DNA of 64,000 bases. Origin: an uncultured bacterium. GTDB taxonomy: Bacteria; Bacteroidota; Bacteroidia; Bacteroidales; Rikenellaceae. The stretch spans positions 124,001 through 188,000 of the forward strand of contig CAJMNH010000005.1 in the NCBI GenBank assembly GCA_905214725.1. The letters are read 5' to 3'. Positions within the stretch are counted from its first letter, which is position 1. Each line of letters starts with the position of its first letter. Of the stretch, positions 36,758 through 45,049 are shown piece after piece. Below the pieces are notes generated by a model that saw only the letters and a list, made by a program, of their open reading frames with translations, ran no database searches and was not told the origin of the DNA. Made by a program: the position numbers and the translations under genes.

Positions 36758-38356
36758 ATGAAATTCACACGTCATTTCAATCACCTGTTTCTGCTGCTGA
36801 GCCTTTCGCTCCTGACGGCAGTCTCCTGCGGGAAGTCCGACGCCGATCCGGCGCCGGACCCCGGCACGGAGAAACCGACGGAGAAACCGGACGATACGGA
36901 GGAGATCAAGCCCGAAGAGGGCATGACGCTCTACGGACTCGTGGCCGACACGGAAGGCAGCCCCGTCGAAGGGGTTGTCGTCTCCGACGGCTTCACCTGC
37001 GCGGCGACGAACGCGAAGGGAGTCTATCAGATCAAGCGCAACCGCTCGTCGAAATACGCCTATATCTCCATGCCGTCGGGTTACGAAGTTCCCGGGCAAA
37101 GCGATTTCGGCGCTTATCCGCTCTTCTACAAAGCCTCGAAATCGCTCACGGGAAGCAACTCCACGCCGTTCCGTGTCGATTTTACGCTTAAAAAACGGAC
37201 GATGGACGACACCAATTTCGTACTGGTGGCCATCGGCGATCCGCAACCCGACAACGACGACCACGTGCTGCGTTTCCGCAACGAGACGATCGAGGACGTC
37301 AAGGCCGAACTGAAACAGTACGCCGGCAAAGCCATCGTCGGCGTCGGGCTGGGGGACATTATCGGCATCGACGATCCCAAAACGCCGGGCGCGCGGCTGA
37401 CGAAGATCAAAAGCGCGCTGGGAGCTTCGGGCATTCCGGTCTTCTGCGTATGCGGCAACCACGACAAGGACAAGCTCGACTTTACGGGCGGCGCCTTCGA
37501 AAACATCATGGGGCCGCTCTACTACTCGTTCAACATCGGCGACGTACACTTCGTGATGTTCGACAACCTGCGATTCTACGAATCGACCGTTTCGGGCTAC
37601 AACAAGGGGTTCACCGAAGAGGAGGTGGCGTGGCTCAAAGAGGATCTGAAATTCGTCCCGACGAACAAGCGGATCGTCATCTGCTACCACGCCCCGATGT
37701 ACGACAATTTCAACATGGAGAACGCCAAAGCCATCTTCGACCAGTTGCAGCCCTACGCCGAACCGACGGCCATGGCGGGCCATACGCACTACACCCGTTA
37801 TTACGTCAACAGCACCTACGGCATGCGCGAATACATCCTCAGCGCCGCCTGCGGCTTCTTCTGGCGGTCGAATACTTCGCTCGACGGGGTTCCCAACGGC
37901 TACTACATCTTCGAGTTCGACGGCACGAAACTGATAAACAGTTATTTCAAAGGAACCGACCGCGACCGTTCGTTACAGATGCGGCTTCATCGGGGCAACT
38001 CCACCTACGGCGGACAGTTCACCTCCTACACCTACGAGTATACGGCCGACGACATCGTCGTCAACATCTTCTTCGCCGGCGACGACTGGACTTTCAAAGT
38101 CTATGAAGACGGGCAGCCCACCGACGGGAAGCTGACGAGGATCGGCAACCACGGCGACTACTGGATCTGGGGGTATACCGTAGGCGTGTTGCAGCAGAGC
38201 GCTTCGACGATTTGCTGGCATCTGTACAAGTATACGTTGAAAAATCCGGCGGCAAAGAATATCCGCGTCGAAGCGACCGACCCTTACGGGAACGTCTACT
38301 CCTCGGATCAGTTCATTCCCGACAACGATTTTTCGACCGAGGCGCCCGACAAATAA
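36758..38356 (+). CDS. Calcineurin-like phosphoesterase lipoprotein, locus 3
   Basis: 532 residues, lipobox LLTAVSC with Cys24, then a Pro/Glu/Lys-rich linker. A MetallophosN Ig-like domain (LYGLVADTEGSPVEGVVVSDGF) precedes the catalytic domain: AIGDPQPDND, GVGLGDIIG, VCGNHDKD, ICYHAPMYD and MAGHTHYTRYY, then a C-terminal beta domain. The first metal motif is D-P-Q rather than the D-x-H of the locus 2 homologue; the other motifs are intact, so an active enzyme is still likely. It lies 22 bases after SusD as the last gene of the operon. Confidence 0.9.
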   Translation: MKFTRHFNHLFLLLSLSLLTAVSCGKSDADPAPDPGTEKPTEKPDDTEEIKPEEGMTLYGLVADTEGSPVEGVVVSDGFTCAATNAKGVYQIKRNRSSKYAYISMPSGYEVPGQSDFGAYPLFYKASKSLTGSNSTPFRVDFTLKKRTMDDTNFVLVAIGDPQPDNDDHVLRFRNETIEDVKAELKQYAGKAIVGVGLGDIIGIDDPKTPGARLTKIKSALGASGIPVFCVCGNHDKDKLDFTGGAFENIMGPLYYSFNIGDVHFVMFDNLRFYESTVSGYNKGFTEEEVAWLKEDLKFVPTNKRIVICYHAPMYDNFNMENAKAIFDQLQPYAEPTAMAGHTHYTRYYVNSTYGMREYILSAACGFFWRSNTSLDGVPNGYYIFEFDGTKLINSYFKGTDRDRSLQMRLHRGNSTYGGQFTSYTYEYTADDIVVNIFFAGDDWTFKVYEDGQPTDGKLTRIGNHGDYWIWGYTVGVLQQSASTICWHLYKYTLKNPAAKNIRVEATDPYGNVYSSDQFIPDNDFSTEAPDK

Positions 38357-38443
38357 CCTTCGTCCGCCGGCATGCGCAAGGCATGAGTGCACACGTCGGG
38401 GCGCAAGCTCCGGCGGCGAGGCAGAACAAACCCTCTCTCTTTT

Positions 38444-38516
38444 TTGCAACGAACAACCGCTCCGTAACGGGCGATTGTTCGTTGTCCTGATTTCAACCAA
38501 CCGACCCTTCCGACCT
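38444..38516 (+). promoter_or_regulatory. Conserved leader of second DUF6377 gene
   Basis: Homologous to the leader at 26750-26816. The outer stem here is CAACGAACAA (38447-38456) with TTGTTCGTTG (38475-38484), ten perfect pairs. The base sequence differs from the other leader while pairing is kept. The enclosed CCGCTCCG...CGGGCG is conserved. Confidence 0.6.
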
Positions 38517-40184
38517 ATGAAACTACTCCGAATACTCCCGCTGCTTCTGCTCTTTCTGACAGGGTGCTCCGCGCGGATCGACCGCCACCAGAAAGCGCTC
38601 GAAGAGCTCGACCGCATCATCGAGCAAAAGGCCGTTTTCAGCCGCATGAAAAGCCTCCGCATCAAGGAATGTCTCCTGCAACTCGATCTGGCGAGCGATC
38701 CGGGTGAACAATTCAAACTGTTGGAAACCATCTATAAAGAGTATTTCAACTACAACATCGATTCGGCATATCTCTACGCCCGCCTGATGCTTGCAAAAGC
38801 CGAACGGTACGGCGACCGGCCGGCGATCAACAACGCCCGCATCTACCTTGCACGCACGCTCTGCGACGGCGGCATGTACGGCGAAGCGAAGCGTATTCTC
38901 AAACAGGTCGATACGACCGACCATACACGGATCGACATGTTCTTCTACTACGGTCTCTACCAATCGATGATGCGCGACCAAAGGGATATCGCCGATCCAG
39001 AGATGCGCAAATATTACAGCGATTCCATCCAGCTTTACGATCTGCTATGTATCTACGCCCTTCCCGAAGGCTCCATTCCGCGCAAAAGGCTTGTTGCGAA
39101 CCAGTACAACAATCAAGGAAAATCTCTGGAGGCTCTCGATATGCTTTTACCCGAGTACGAGGCGGGTATCGAAGACATTCACATGCGGGCACTGGTCGCC
39201 TATTCGCTGTCGAACATCTACAAAAAACTGGGCGACGCCGACCGCCGCAAAGAGTACCTGATTCGAACCGCTGCCGACGACCTGCAAACCCCCGTACGCG
39301 AAGGTCTGGCGTTGTACGATCTGGCCGGACTGTTGCTCGAAGAGGGCGACGTGGCCCGCGCCAACCGCTACATCAACCGTTCGATGGAGGATGCGCTCTA
39401 CTGCAACTTCCGTTCGCGGATGCGGCAATCGTCCGAAATGGTCCAGCAGATCGGCAGCGCCTACATCGGCTCCCTCGAAGCCAAACGGCGCGCGATGGGC
39501 TATGTTACGATCGTCGTGAGCATCTTGGTAATCGTTCTGCTGGGAAGTTGCTTCACGATTCTCGTTTACTATCGCAAAGTCAAACAAATCAGCGCTATCC
39601 GTCTCGAAATGAACCGCCAGCTCCAACAGCTCAACCGCGACATCGAAGAGCAGAACAAACACATCCGAAGCATCAACGGCGAACTGCGCGACGCCAACAA
39701 CATCAAGGACGAATACGTCGGGCACTACCTCACCCTCTGTTCGCGCTACATTATGAAGATCAACGCCTACCGCAAGGGGTTGCTGAAAATATCCAAAGAC
39801 GCTGGACTCACCGCCATGCTCCGCGAACTGCGGGCCAAGAACCCCGCGGACGCCGAGTACAAAGAGTTTCTGACGATCTTCGACGAGACCTTCCTCCGCC
39901 TCTTCCCCGACTTCGTGGCGCACGTCAACGAGCGGATGATCCCTTCGGAGCGATTCGTTCTGCGGCAGCCGCAAACGCTCAACACCGAACTGCGCATTCT
40001 GGCGCTCATCCGGCTGGGCGTGACCAACAGCATCAAAATCGCCGCGATCCTCAACTGCTCGATCTCAACGATCCACACCTACCGGGCGCAGCTGCGCAAT
40101 GCCGCGCTGGGCGACCGCAACGCTTTCGACGACGAGATCCGCCGCATCGACATTCCCGGCGCGCAGTCGCCGGAGATGAGTTAA
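38517..40184 (+). CDS. DUF6377 membrane-spanning transcriptional regulator, paralogue 2
   Basis: 555 residues from the ATG at 38517. N-terminus MKLLRILPLLLLFLTGC has a good lipobox (LTGC), then the same architecture as the gene at 26817: helical periplasmic sensor, membrane segment (IVVSILVIVLLGSCFTILVYY), coiled coil and a C-terminal helix-turn-helix (ELRILALIRLGVTNSIKIAAILNCSISTIHTYRAQLR). The segment from about residue 215 to the C-terminus is very close to paralogue 1, with 45 identical bases at 39335-39379 against 27641-27685, while residues about 110-200 differ strongly. It lies directly after locus 3. Its stop codon overlaps the stop of the convergent hxlR-type gene (TTAA). Confidence 0.85.
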   Translation: MKLLRILPLLLLFLTGCSARIDRHQKALEELDRIIEQKAVFSRMKSLRIKECLLQLDLASDPGEQFKLLETIYKEYFNYNIDSAYLYARLMLAKAERYGDRPAINNARIYLARTLCDGGMYGEAKRILKQVDTTDHTRIDMFFYYGLYQSMMRDQRDIADPEMRKYYSDSIQLYDLLCIYALPEGSIPRKRLVANQYNNQGKSLEALDMLLPEYEAGIEDIHMRALVAYSLSNIYKKLGDADRRKEYLIRTAADDLQTPVREGLALYDLAGLLLEEGDVARANRYINRSMEDALYCNFRSRMRQSSEMVQQIGSAYIGSLEAKRRAMGYVTIVVSILVIVLLGSCFTILVYYRKVKQISAIRLEMNRQLQQLNRDIEEQNKHIRSINGELRDANNIKDEYVGHYLTLCSRYIMKINAYRKGLLKISKDAGLTAMLRELRAKNPADAEYKEFLTIFDETFLRLFPDFVAHVNERMIPSERFVLRQPQTLNTELRILALIRLGVTNSIKIAAILNCSISTIHTYRAQLRNAALGDRNAFDDEIRRIDIPGAQSPEMS

Positions 40185-40576
40185 CGTCGGGAATCGCCAT
40201 TGAGCCGCCCGGCTGCGCAGCACGTCGCCGATCCCGATTTCCGCGCTGCGGCAATTCCGTCCATGTGTTCCAGCGCCCAGCCGACCAGACGTTCCAGATG
40301 CGGCAGCAGGCTCTCTCCCGACTCCGTCAGGCCATACTCCACACGGGGCGGCACTTCAGGATAGATTTTCCTGAATATCAGTCCGTCGCGTTCCAGCGAC
40401 CGCAGCGTCACGGTCAGCATCCGCTGCGAAATGTCGCCGATCGAACGGTGGACGTCGCTGAAACGCATCGTTCCGTTGGCATGCAGGGTTACGAGCACCA
40501 GCAGCGACCACTTGTCGCCCAACCGGTCGAGGATATCGCGGATCGGACAAAGTTCCGTATGTAAAAAAGTTTGCAT
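40181..40576 (-). CDS. HxlR-family winged-helix transcriptional regulator
   Basis: 131 residues from the ATG at 40576. The HxlR signature is complete: CPIRDILDRLGDKWSLLVLVTL, MRFSDVHRSIGDISQRMLTVTLRSLERDGLI and VEYGLTESGESLLPHL. A GTG at 40606 preceded by GGAGGT is in frame and would add ten residues; I prefer the ATG because nine residues before CPI is usual. HxlR proteins respond to redox or electrophile stress, often through a Cys like that of the CPI motif. It is divergent from the DJ-1 gene and probably controls it through the repeats at 40612-40649. Confidence 0.93.
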   Translation of the reverse strand: MQTFLHTELCPIRDILDRLGDKWSLLVLVTLHANGTMRFSDVHRSIGDISQRMLTVTLRSLERDGLIFRKIYPEVPPRVEYGLTESGESLLPHLERLVGWALEHMDGIAAARKSGSATCCAAGRLNGDSRR

Positions 40577-40611
40577 TTTTTCACGTTTCAAACGGTTGTA
40601 AATCACGATTC

Positions 40612-40649
40612 GTTACCTCCGCGTAAGTCGGTTACCGAAAGGTAAGTCC
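40612..40649. promoter_or_regulatory. Tandem inverted-repeat operator between hxlR-type and DJ-1 genes
   Basis: Two 19-base copies stand head to tail: GTTACCTCCGCGTAAGTCG (40612-40630) and GTTACCGAAAGGTAAGTCC (40631-40649). The second contains a perfect inverted repeat TTACC-GAAA-GGTAA. They end at the -33 element of the DJ-1 promoter. Likely sites for the HxlR dimer. Confidence 0.65.
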
Positions 40650-40680
40650 TTGTTTTTTACGATTCCAAATTCTATCTTTA
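40650..40680 (+). promoter_or_regulatory. Promoter of the DJ-1 family gene
   Basis: TTG (40650-40652), 20 bases, TATCTTTA (40673-40680), one base off TAnnTTTG. The start codon is 55 bases downstream. Confidence 0.7.
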
Positions 40681-40734
40681 CATCACAAAAGTAATAAACT
40701 TACATAAAATAACAATCATTAAAATCAAAAAGTT

Positions 40735-41262
40735 ATGGCAAAGAAAGTTGCGGTACTGGTCGTGAATCCGGTCAACGGAGCAGGACTGTTCCAGTATCTG
40801 GAAGCGTTTTTCGAGAACGGGATTCCGTTTCGGACATTTGCAGTGACCGACGGCACGGAGGTCAAAACCAATTCGGGCGTCAGCCTTCGCACCGACGATA
40901 CGGTCGCCGATCTCAAAGGGCATGAAAGCGAATACGACGCACTGGTTTTCGCCTGCGGCGACGCCATGCCCAAATTCGGGGAGAATGCGGGCAAACCCTA
41001 TAATCAGGAGATGCTCTCCGTGATGAAAACCTTCGCTGACGCAGGCAAGCCGATGGCCGGCCACTGCGCCGCAGCGCTGCTCTACGATCAGCTGGGCATC
41101 GCAAAGGGGCGTCGGGTCGCCCTGCATCCGTTCATCAAGTCGGCGGTTCGGAAGTGCGTCGGCACCGACGAGAAGGCGGTCGTCGACGGCAATTTCTACA
41201 CCGCACAGACGGAGAACGCCCTCGCCGAACTGATTCCTTCGCTCGTGAAGGCGCTGAAGTAA
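40735..41262 (+). CDS. DJ-1/PfpI (ThiJ) family protein
   Basis: 175 residues, no signal. The flavodoxin-like glutamine-amidotransferase fold is visible: KVAVLVVNPVNGAG, YDALVFACGDAMPKF and the nucleophile elbow AGHCAAALLY with the reactive Cys, followed by KGRRVALHP. DJ-1 proteins act as glyoxalases, chaperones or stress proteins, often under redox regulators. Pairing with a divergent HxlR regulator suggests a role in handling reactive carbonyls or oxidants. The exact reaction cannot be told. Confidence 0.9.
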   Translation: MAKKVAVLVVNPVNGAGLFQYLEAFFENGIPFRTFAVTDGTEVKTNSGVSLRTDDTVADLKGHESEYDALVFACGDAMPKFGENAGKPYNQEMLSVMKTFADAGKPMAGHCAAALLYDQLGIAKGRRVALHPFIKSAVRKCVGTDEKAVVDGNFYTAQTENALAELIPSLVKALK

Positions 41263-41283
41263 CCCGAGAATATCCGAAAGATT

Positions 41284-41309
41284 CGGGAGAGCCGCATGCG
41301 GCTCTCCCG
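41284..41309. terminator. Bidirectional terminator, perfect 26-base palindrome
   Basis: Bases 41284-41309 form a full palindrome centred on GCATGC. It lies between the convergent DJ-1 and DUF2798 genes and has no T tract of note. Confidence 0.7.
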
Positions 41310-41316
41310 TTCGGTT

Positions 41317-41838
41317 TCAGGCAGACGGCTCCTCCTCCGAAACGTCCGCCGGAGGAAACAGCAGGCCGAAAAGAGCGCGCACCAGCGGTCCGGCCACCAG
41401 CAACTGCCAGCCCAGCGCGAAGGGATAGGTGCGCACGAAAAGCGCGCCCCACCGCGCTAACAACTCTTGGCCGACGCCGTACAGCGTCATCGCGACGAAG
41501 AGGCTCATCACCGAGCACATCAGGCTGACCATCGCGACGGCCACCGCAACGATCCGCGCCAACGGCTGCGCATCGGGCCCGACGAAGCGAAACGCGAGCC
41601 GGAACGCCACGGAACGGGCGATCAGCAACTCGTAGACGACGGCAAACGCATAAGGCGGCCACATGCCGCCGAGCGCACCCAAAAAGAGCGTTCCGCACAC
41701 ACGGGCGCCGCCGAGCGCCATATTGTAAAAGGTGATCGAATAGGCCATGACGAAGACCATCAGGCCGTGAAGACAAACGTCTGAAATTTTGTCCGAGGCA
41801 TTGAATCCGGTTTTGGTTGAACAAGTTACAGGCTGCAT
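41317..41838 (-). CDS. DUF2798 family membrane protein
   Basis: 173 residues from the ATG at 41838; upstream codons in the same frame (to 41958) are Arg-rich and not credible. About four membrane segments arranged as two similar halves: GLMVFVMAYSITFYNMAL, YAFAVVYELLIARSVAF, AVAVAMVSLMCSVMSLFVAM and YPFALGWQLLVAGPLVRALFGLLF. This matches the two-repeat DUF2798 family, whose function is unknown. It is convergent with the DJ-1 gene and is transcribed alone. Confidence 0.8.
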   Translation of the reverse strand: MQPVTCSTKTGFNASDKISDVCLHGLMVFVMAYSITFYNMALGGARVCGTLFLGALGGMWPPYAFAVVYELLIARSVAFRLAFRFVGPDAQPLARIVAVAVAMVSLMCSVMSLFVAMTLYGVGQELLARWGALFVRTYPFALGWQLLVAGPLVRALFGLLFPPADVSEEEPSA

Positions 41839-42246
41839 CTGTCGTTTCGAACATGCATAACCGGACTTACGCGCCGACGGGCGCCACACGTTATCGTCTT
41901 TCCTCCTCCGAAGGAAATGCAGCGTTGCAAAGATAACGATTTCGGCGGAAGTTTGCAAAGGGAAAAATCGCTGCCTTCGTTAAAATTCCGATCCCGAAAC
42001 GCCGTATCGGGAAACGATCTCTCCTTACCGCAGCCACAGCTACGTTCCTCGGCGCAGCCTGCCTGTCGCCAGCAGTTCTCCGCCGACACGATTCCGACGA
42101 TTGCCTGCCCCGCCGGCGAAACGCAGCGGCTGCCGCCCAACCGGTTGCGCGGCGACGCCGTGATCGACTACCGGATGGGGCCGCGGCCGGCCCGCCGCAG
42201 ACAATTCCGACCGGAGGAACGCCCCGATTCTCTCTCGGGAAAGCAA
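41839..42246. other. Gene-free interval downstream of GH109
   Basis: About 400 bases between the DUF2798 start and the GH109 terminator. No credible reading frame, repeat or RNA motif was found; sequences open on both strands are Arg-rich and look like non-coding GC-rich DNA. Confidence 0.5.
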
Positions 42247-42277
42247 CGAAAAAGGGAGCTGCCGCGGCAGCTCCCTT
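42247..42277 (-). terminator. Intrinsic terminator of GH109 gene
   Basis: Perfect 26-base palindrome (42252-42277, arms starting AAGGGAGCTGCC) followed on the minus strand by five T in all. It begins 20 bases past the gene's stop. Confidence 0.9.
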
Positions 42278-42297
42278 CGCACTCGTTATCGACGGCG

Positions 42298-43686
42298 TCA
42301 CTCGGCCATCGCATGCGAGAAACCCTCGACCTTCCGCCATGCGCCGCGCGTGAAATCGGGCATCGCCACCGGCAGATTGCCGTTGCGTACCGACGCCTCG
42401 GTCAGTTCGGCCAGCGACGACCACTCGGCCGCGTCGTACACGTCCTCGTCGAGCGGCAGACCGTTGTGCAGACAGTAGATCAGGCGGTAGTCCATGATAA
42501 AGTCCATGCCGCCGTGACCGCCCACTTCGCGCGCCTTCTCGCCGATTTCACGGGTGATCGGATGCTCATAACGACGTAGCATGTCGTCGAGCTGTTCGTC
42601 CGACAGCCGGTGGTGCGCATCGGGATCGAAGGCAAGGCTGCGGATCGGATACTTCTGCGCGAACCCTTTCGTGCCCGAAATCGTATGAAGACGATTGTAG
42701 GGACGCGGCGAGGTGATGTCGTGCTGGATAAGGATGCTTTTGCCCTTCGCCGTGCGGATCAGCGTGGTATTCATATCGCCCAGCGCATAGGGCGTCCGGG
42801 CCTCCTCGGATTCGTCGCCGTACTTCGCCGCGGCGTAGGCGCTCATGCCGAACTGGTCGGACGAGAGCGAGACGAGCCGCTCCATACGGTCGCCGCGATG
42901 GATGTCGAGCAGCTGGCACAGCGGACCGAGACCGTGCGTCGGGTAGGGATTGCCCGTATGACGGGTATTGTGCTCCAACCGCCACATATCGACGTAACCG
43001 TGCTCGCGGTCGAACTGCAGCTCCCGCAGATCGTGAATATAGGCCCCTTCGACATGGACGATCTCGCCGAACAGCCCTTCGCGGGCCATGTTGAGCGTCG
43101 TCATCTCGAAGAAGTCGTAACAGCAGTTTTCGAGCATCATGCAGTGGCGGCGCGTCCGCTCGGCCGTGTCGACCAATGCCCAGCAATCCTTCACCGTGAG
43201 AGCGGCGGGAACCTCGACGGCCACGTGCTTGCCCTGCTCCATGGCATACAATGCGATGGGAACGTGCATCTCCCAATCGGTGCAGTTATAGATCAGATCG
43301 ACATTTTCCAACTCGCAGACGCGGCGCCAGTCGTCGGCGCCGGTGAACTCCTGCGCTGCCGGCAGGCCGTGCACCGAGAGCATCTCCTGCGCCTGCCCGA
43401 CATAAGCGGGAACCTTGTCGCAGAGGGCGACGACCTCCACGCCGTCGAGCTGCGTGAAACGCTCGACGGCCGCGCCGCCGCGCATCCCCAGCCCGATGAA
43501 GGCGACGCGCACGACCGGAATCGGATCGCAGCGCAGTTGCAGCACGTCCTGCTGCCCCTCGGCGTGCGCCGGTTCGGCAAAAACGATCTCGCCGTTCTCG
43601 ATCCGGTAAGGCGCATCGGAACGCGTCGCACAACCCGTCCAGACCGTCAGCACGAGAAGCAACGAAATGCGAAGAAATGATTTCAT
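42298..43686 (-). CDS. GH109 alpha-N-acetylgalactosaminidase-like lipoprotein
   Basis: 462 residues from the ATG at 43686, lipobox VWTGC. Although a member of the Gfo/Idh/MocA superfamily (VRVAFIGLGMRGGAAVERF nucleotide motif), it has the GH109 marks: HVAVEVPAALTVKDCWAL, HNTRHTGNPYPTHGLGPLCQLLDIHRGDRM, LVSLSSDQFGM and the ending WRKVEGFSHAM. GH109 enzymes use tightly bound NAD to cleave terminal alpha-GalNAc, as on blood group A or mucin glycans. Here the glycosidase is a lipoprotein, so it probably acts at the surface or in the periplasm. The divergent neighbour is a sugar 1-kinase that could act on the released GalNAc. Confidence 0.88.
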   Translation of the reverse strand: MKSFLRISLLLVLTVWTGCATRSDAPYRIENGEIVFAEPAHAEGQQDVLQLRCDPIPVVRVAFIGLGMRGGAAVERFTQLDGVEVVALCDKVPAYVGQAQEMLSVHGLPAAQEFTGADDWRRVCELENVDLIYNCTDWEMHVPIALYAMEQGKHVAVEVPAALTVKDCWALVDTAERTRRHCMMLENCCYDFFEMTTLNMAREGLFGEIVHVEGAYIHDLRELQFDREHGYVDMWRLEHNTRHTGNPYPTHGLGPLCQLLDIHRGDRMERLVSLSSDQFGMSAYAAAKYGDESEEARTPYALGDMNTTLIRTAKGKSILIQHDITSPRPYNRLHTISGTKGFAQKYPIRSLAFDPDAHHRLSDEQLDDMLRRYEHPITREIGEKAREVGGHGGMDFIMDYRLIYCLHNGLPLDEDVYDAAEWSSLAELTEASVRNGNLPVAMPDFTRGAWRKVEGFSHAMAE

Positions 43687-43784
43687 GGGATTCGTAGTTT
43701 TAAAAGGGTTCGTCATCAACGGACATTTTCCATTCTCGGCATAACCAGCCTGCTCCGCTCCTGCCGAGCAGAAACGTCCGCATA

Positions 43785-43815
43785 CAAAGTTAGGAAAAAT
43801 TTGCCCGTTGCCTAA
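43785..43815 (-). promoter_or_regulatory. Promoter of GH109 gene
   Basis: Minus-strand TAACTTTG (43792-43785) with TTA at the -33 position after 20 bases. It overlaps the divergent kinase promoter, so the two probably share control. Confidence 0.55.
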
Positions 43816-43831
43816 AGTTTTACTATCTTTA
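43801..43831 (+). promoter_or_regulatory. Promoter of NahK-like kinase gene
   Basis: TTG (43801-43803), 20 bases, TATCTTTA (43824-43831). The TTG lies in the spacer of the divergent GH109 promoter. Confidence 0.65.
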
Positions 43832-43902
43832 TCTTAAGAAACAAAAACCGAAGATGCAGCCGGTTCCTTCGCCTGCGGAGACCGACTGCCGAAAACAGCA
43901 CT

Positions 43903-44976
43903 ATGAAACGAATAGCCGAACAATTCCGAATCGACGGCGCCGTGCAATCGGTCGAAGCGCTGGGCGAAGGATTCATCAACGACACCTACATCGTCGTCAC
44001 CGACCGCGCGCGCTACGTCCTGCAACGCAAAAACCGCAACATCTTCACCAACATACCCGCCATGATGCGCAACATCTGGGGCGTGACCGCCTTTCTCAAG
44101 GAGAAGGTATGCCGAGCGGGCGGAGACCCCCTGCGCGAGGTGATGACGGTCGTCCCCACGCTCGATCGGATGCTTTACCACAAGGATGCGGCGGGCGACT
44201 ACTGGACAACGACTCTCTTCATCGAGGACTCGGTGACCTACGAAGCAGCGACGACGCCCGAACTGGCGCGGCGCGGCGGGGAGGGGATCGGACGTTTCCA
44301 GCGCATGCTGGCCGATTACCGCGAACCGCTGACGGATATTCTGCCGGGCTTTCACAACATCCGCATCCGCTTCGAGCAGTGGGACGACGCCCTCGCACGC
44401 AACGCTGCCGGCCGCCGCGCGACGGTCGAACGCGAAATCGGCTGGATCGAGCGCCGCCGCGCGGAGATGCTTCGTTTCTGGGAGCGGGTGGAATCCGGTG
44501 AAATACCGATGCGCGTGACGCATAACGACACGAAAATCAACAACATCCTCTTCGACCGTCAGGGTCGGGTGCTCTGCGTGATCGATCTGGATACGGTGCT
44601 CAACAGCCCCTGCTTCAATGATTTCGGCGACGCCATCCGCACCTACGCCAACCACGGTCGCGAGGACGACGACGAACTGGGCAACGTATGGCTCGACATG
44701 GCGATGTTCCGCGGATTCGCCGAAGGATACCTCTCGGAAGCGCGCGCCTTCCTGACGCCGGCCGAGACCGACGCGCTCGCCTTCTCGGTGCGTTACATCA
44801 CCTACGAGCAGGTGCTGCGTTTCCTGATGGACTACCTCAACGGCGACACGTACTACAAGATCAAATCGCCCGACCACAACCTCGTCCGCACGCGGGCGCA
44901 GTACGCCCTGCTCGAAAGCGTCGAAGGACACTACGACGAGATGCGCGACACGATCCGCCGACTCTCCGAAGCATAG
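43903..44976 (+). CDS. APH-type phosphotransferase, NahK-like N-acetylhexosamine kinase
   Basis: 357 residues, cytoplasmic. Nucleotide-binding N-lobe (LGEGFINDTYIVV, YVLQRKNRNIF) and the kinase core THNDTKINNILFD with catalytic Asp, then CVIDLDTVLNSPCFNDFGDAIR with the metal-binding Asp. These motifs and the length match N-acetylhexosamine 1-kinases such as bifidobacterial NahK. Its divergent partner releases GalNAc, which makes GalNAc or GlcNAc a likely substrate. Choline or homoserine kinases of the same superfamily are less likely given the LDTV and DFGDAIR forms. Confidence 0.8.
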   Translation: MKRIAEQFRIDGAVQSVEALGEGFINDTYIVVTDRARYVLQRKNRNIFTNIPAMMRNIWGVTAFLKEKVCRAGGDPLREVMTVVPTLDRMLYHKDAAGDYWTTTLFIEDSVTYEAATTPELARRGGEGIGRFQRMLADYREPLTDILPGFHNIRIRFEQWDDALARNAAGRRATVEREIGWIERRRAEMLRFWERVESGEIPMRVTHNDTKINNILFDRQGRVLCVIDLDTVLNSPCFNDFGDAIRTYANHGREDDDELGNVWLDMAMFRGFAEGYLSEARAFLTPAETDALAFSVRYITYEQVLRFLMDYLNGDTYYKIKSPDHNLVRTRAQYALLESVEGHYDEMRDTIRRLSEA

Positions 44977-44997
44977 CGTCTCCGCGTCCTACCGACA

Positions 44998-45030
44998 ATC
45001 GGGGCGGCCTCTTGCGAAGGCCGCCCCGAT
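44998..45030. terminator. Bidirectional terminator between kinase and DUF5723 gene
   Basis: Thirteen-pair stem (44998-45010 with 45018-45030) and a seven-base loop, between two convergent genes. Confidence 0.75.
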
Positions 45031-45049
45031 CGTCAGAAATCCGTTGCGA

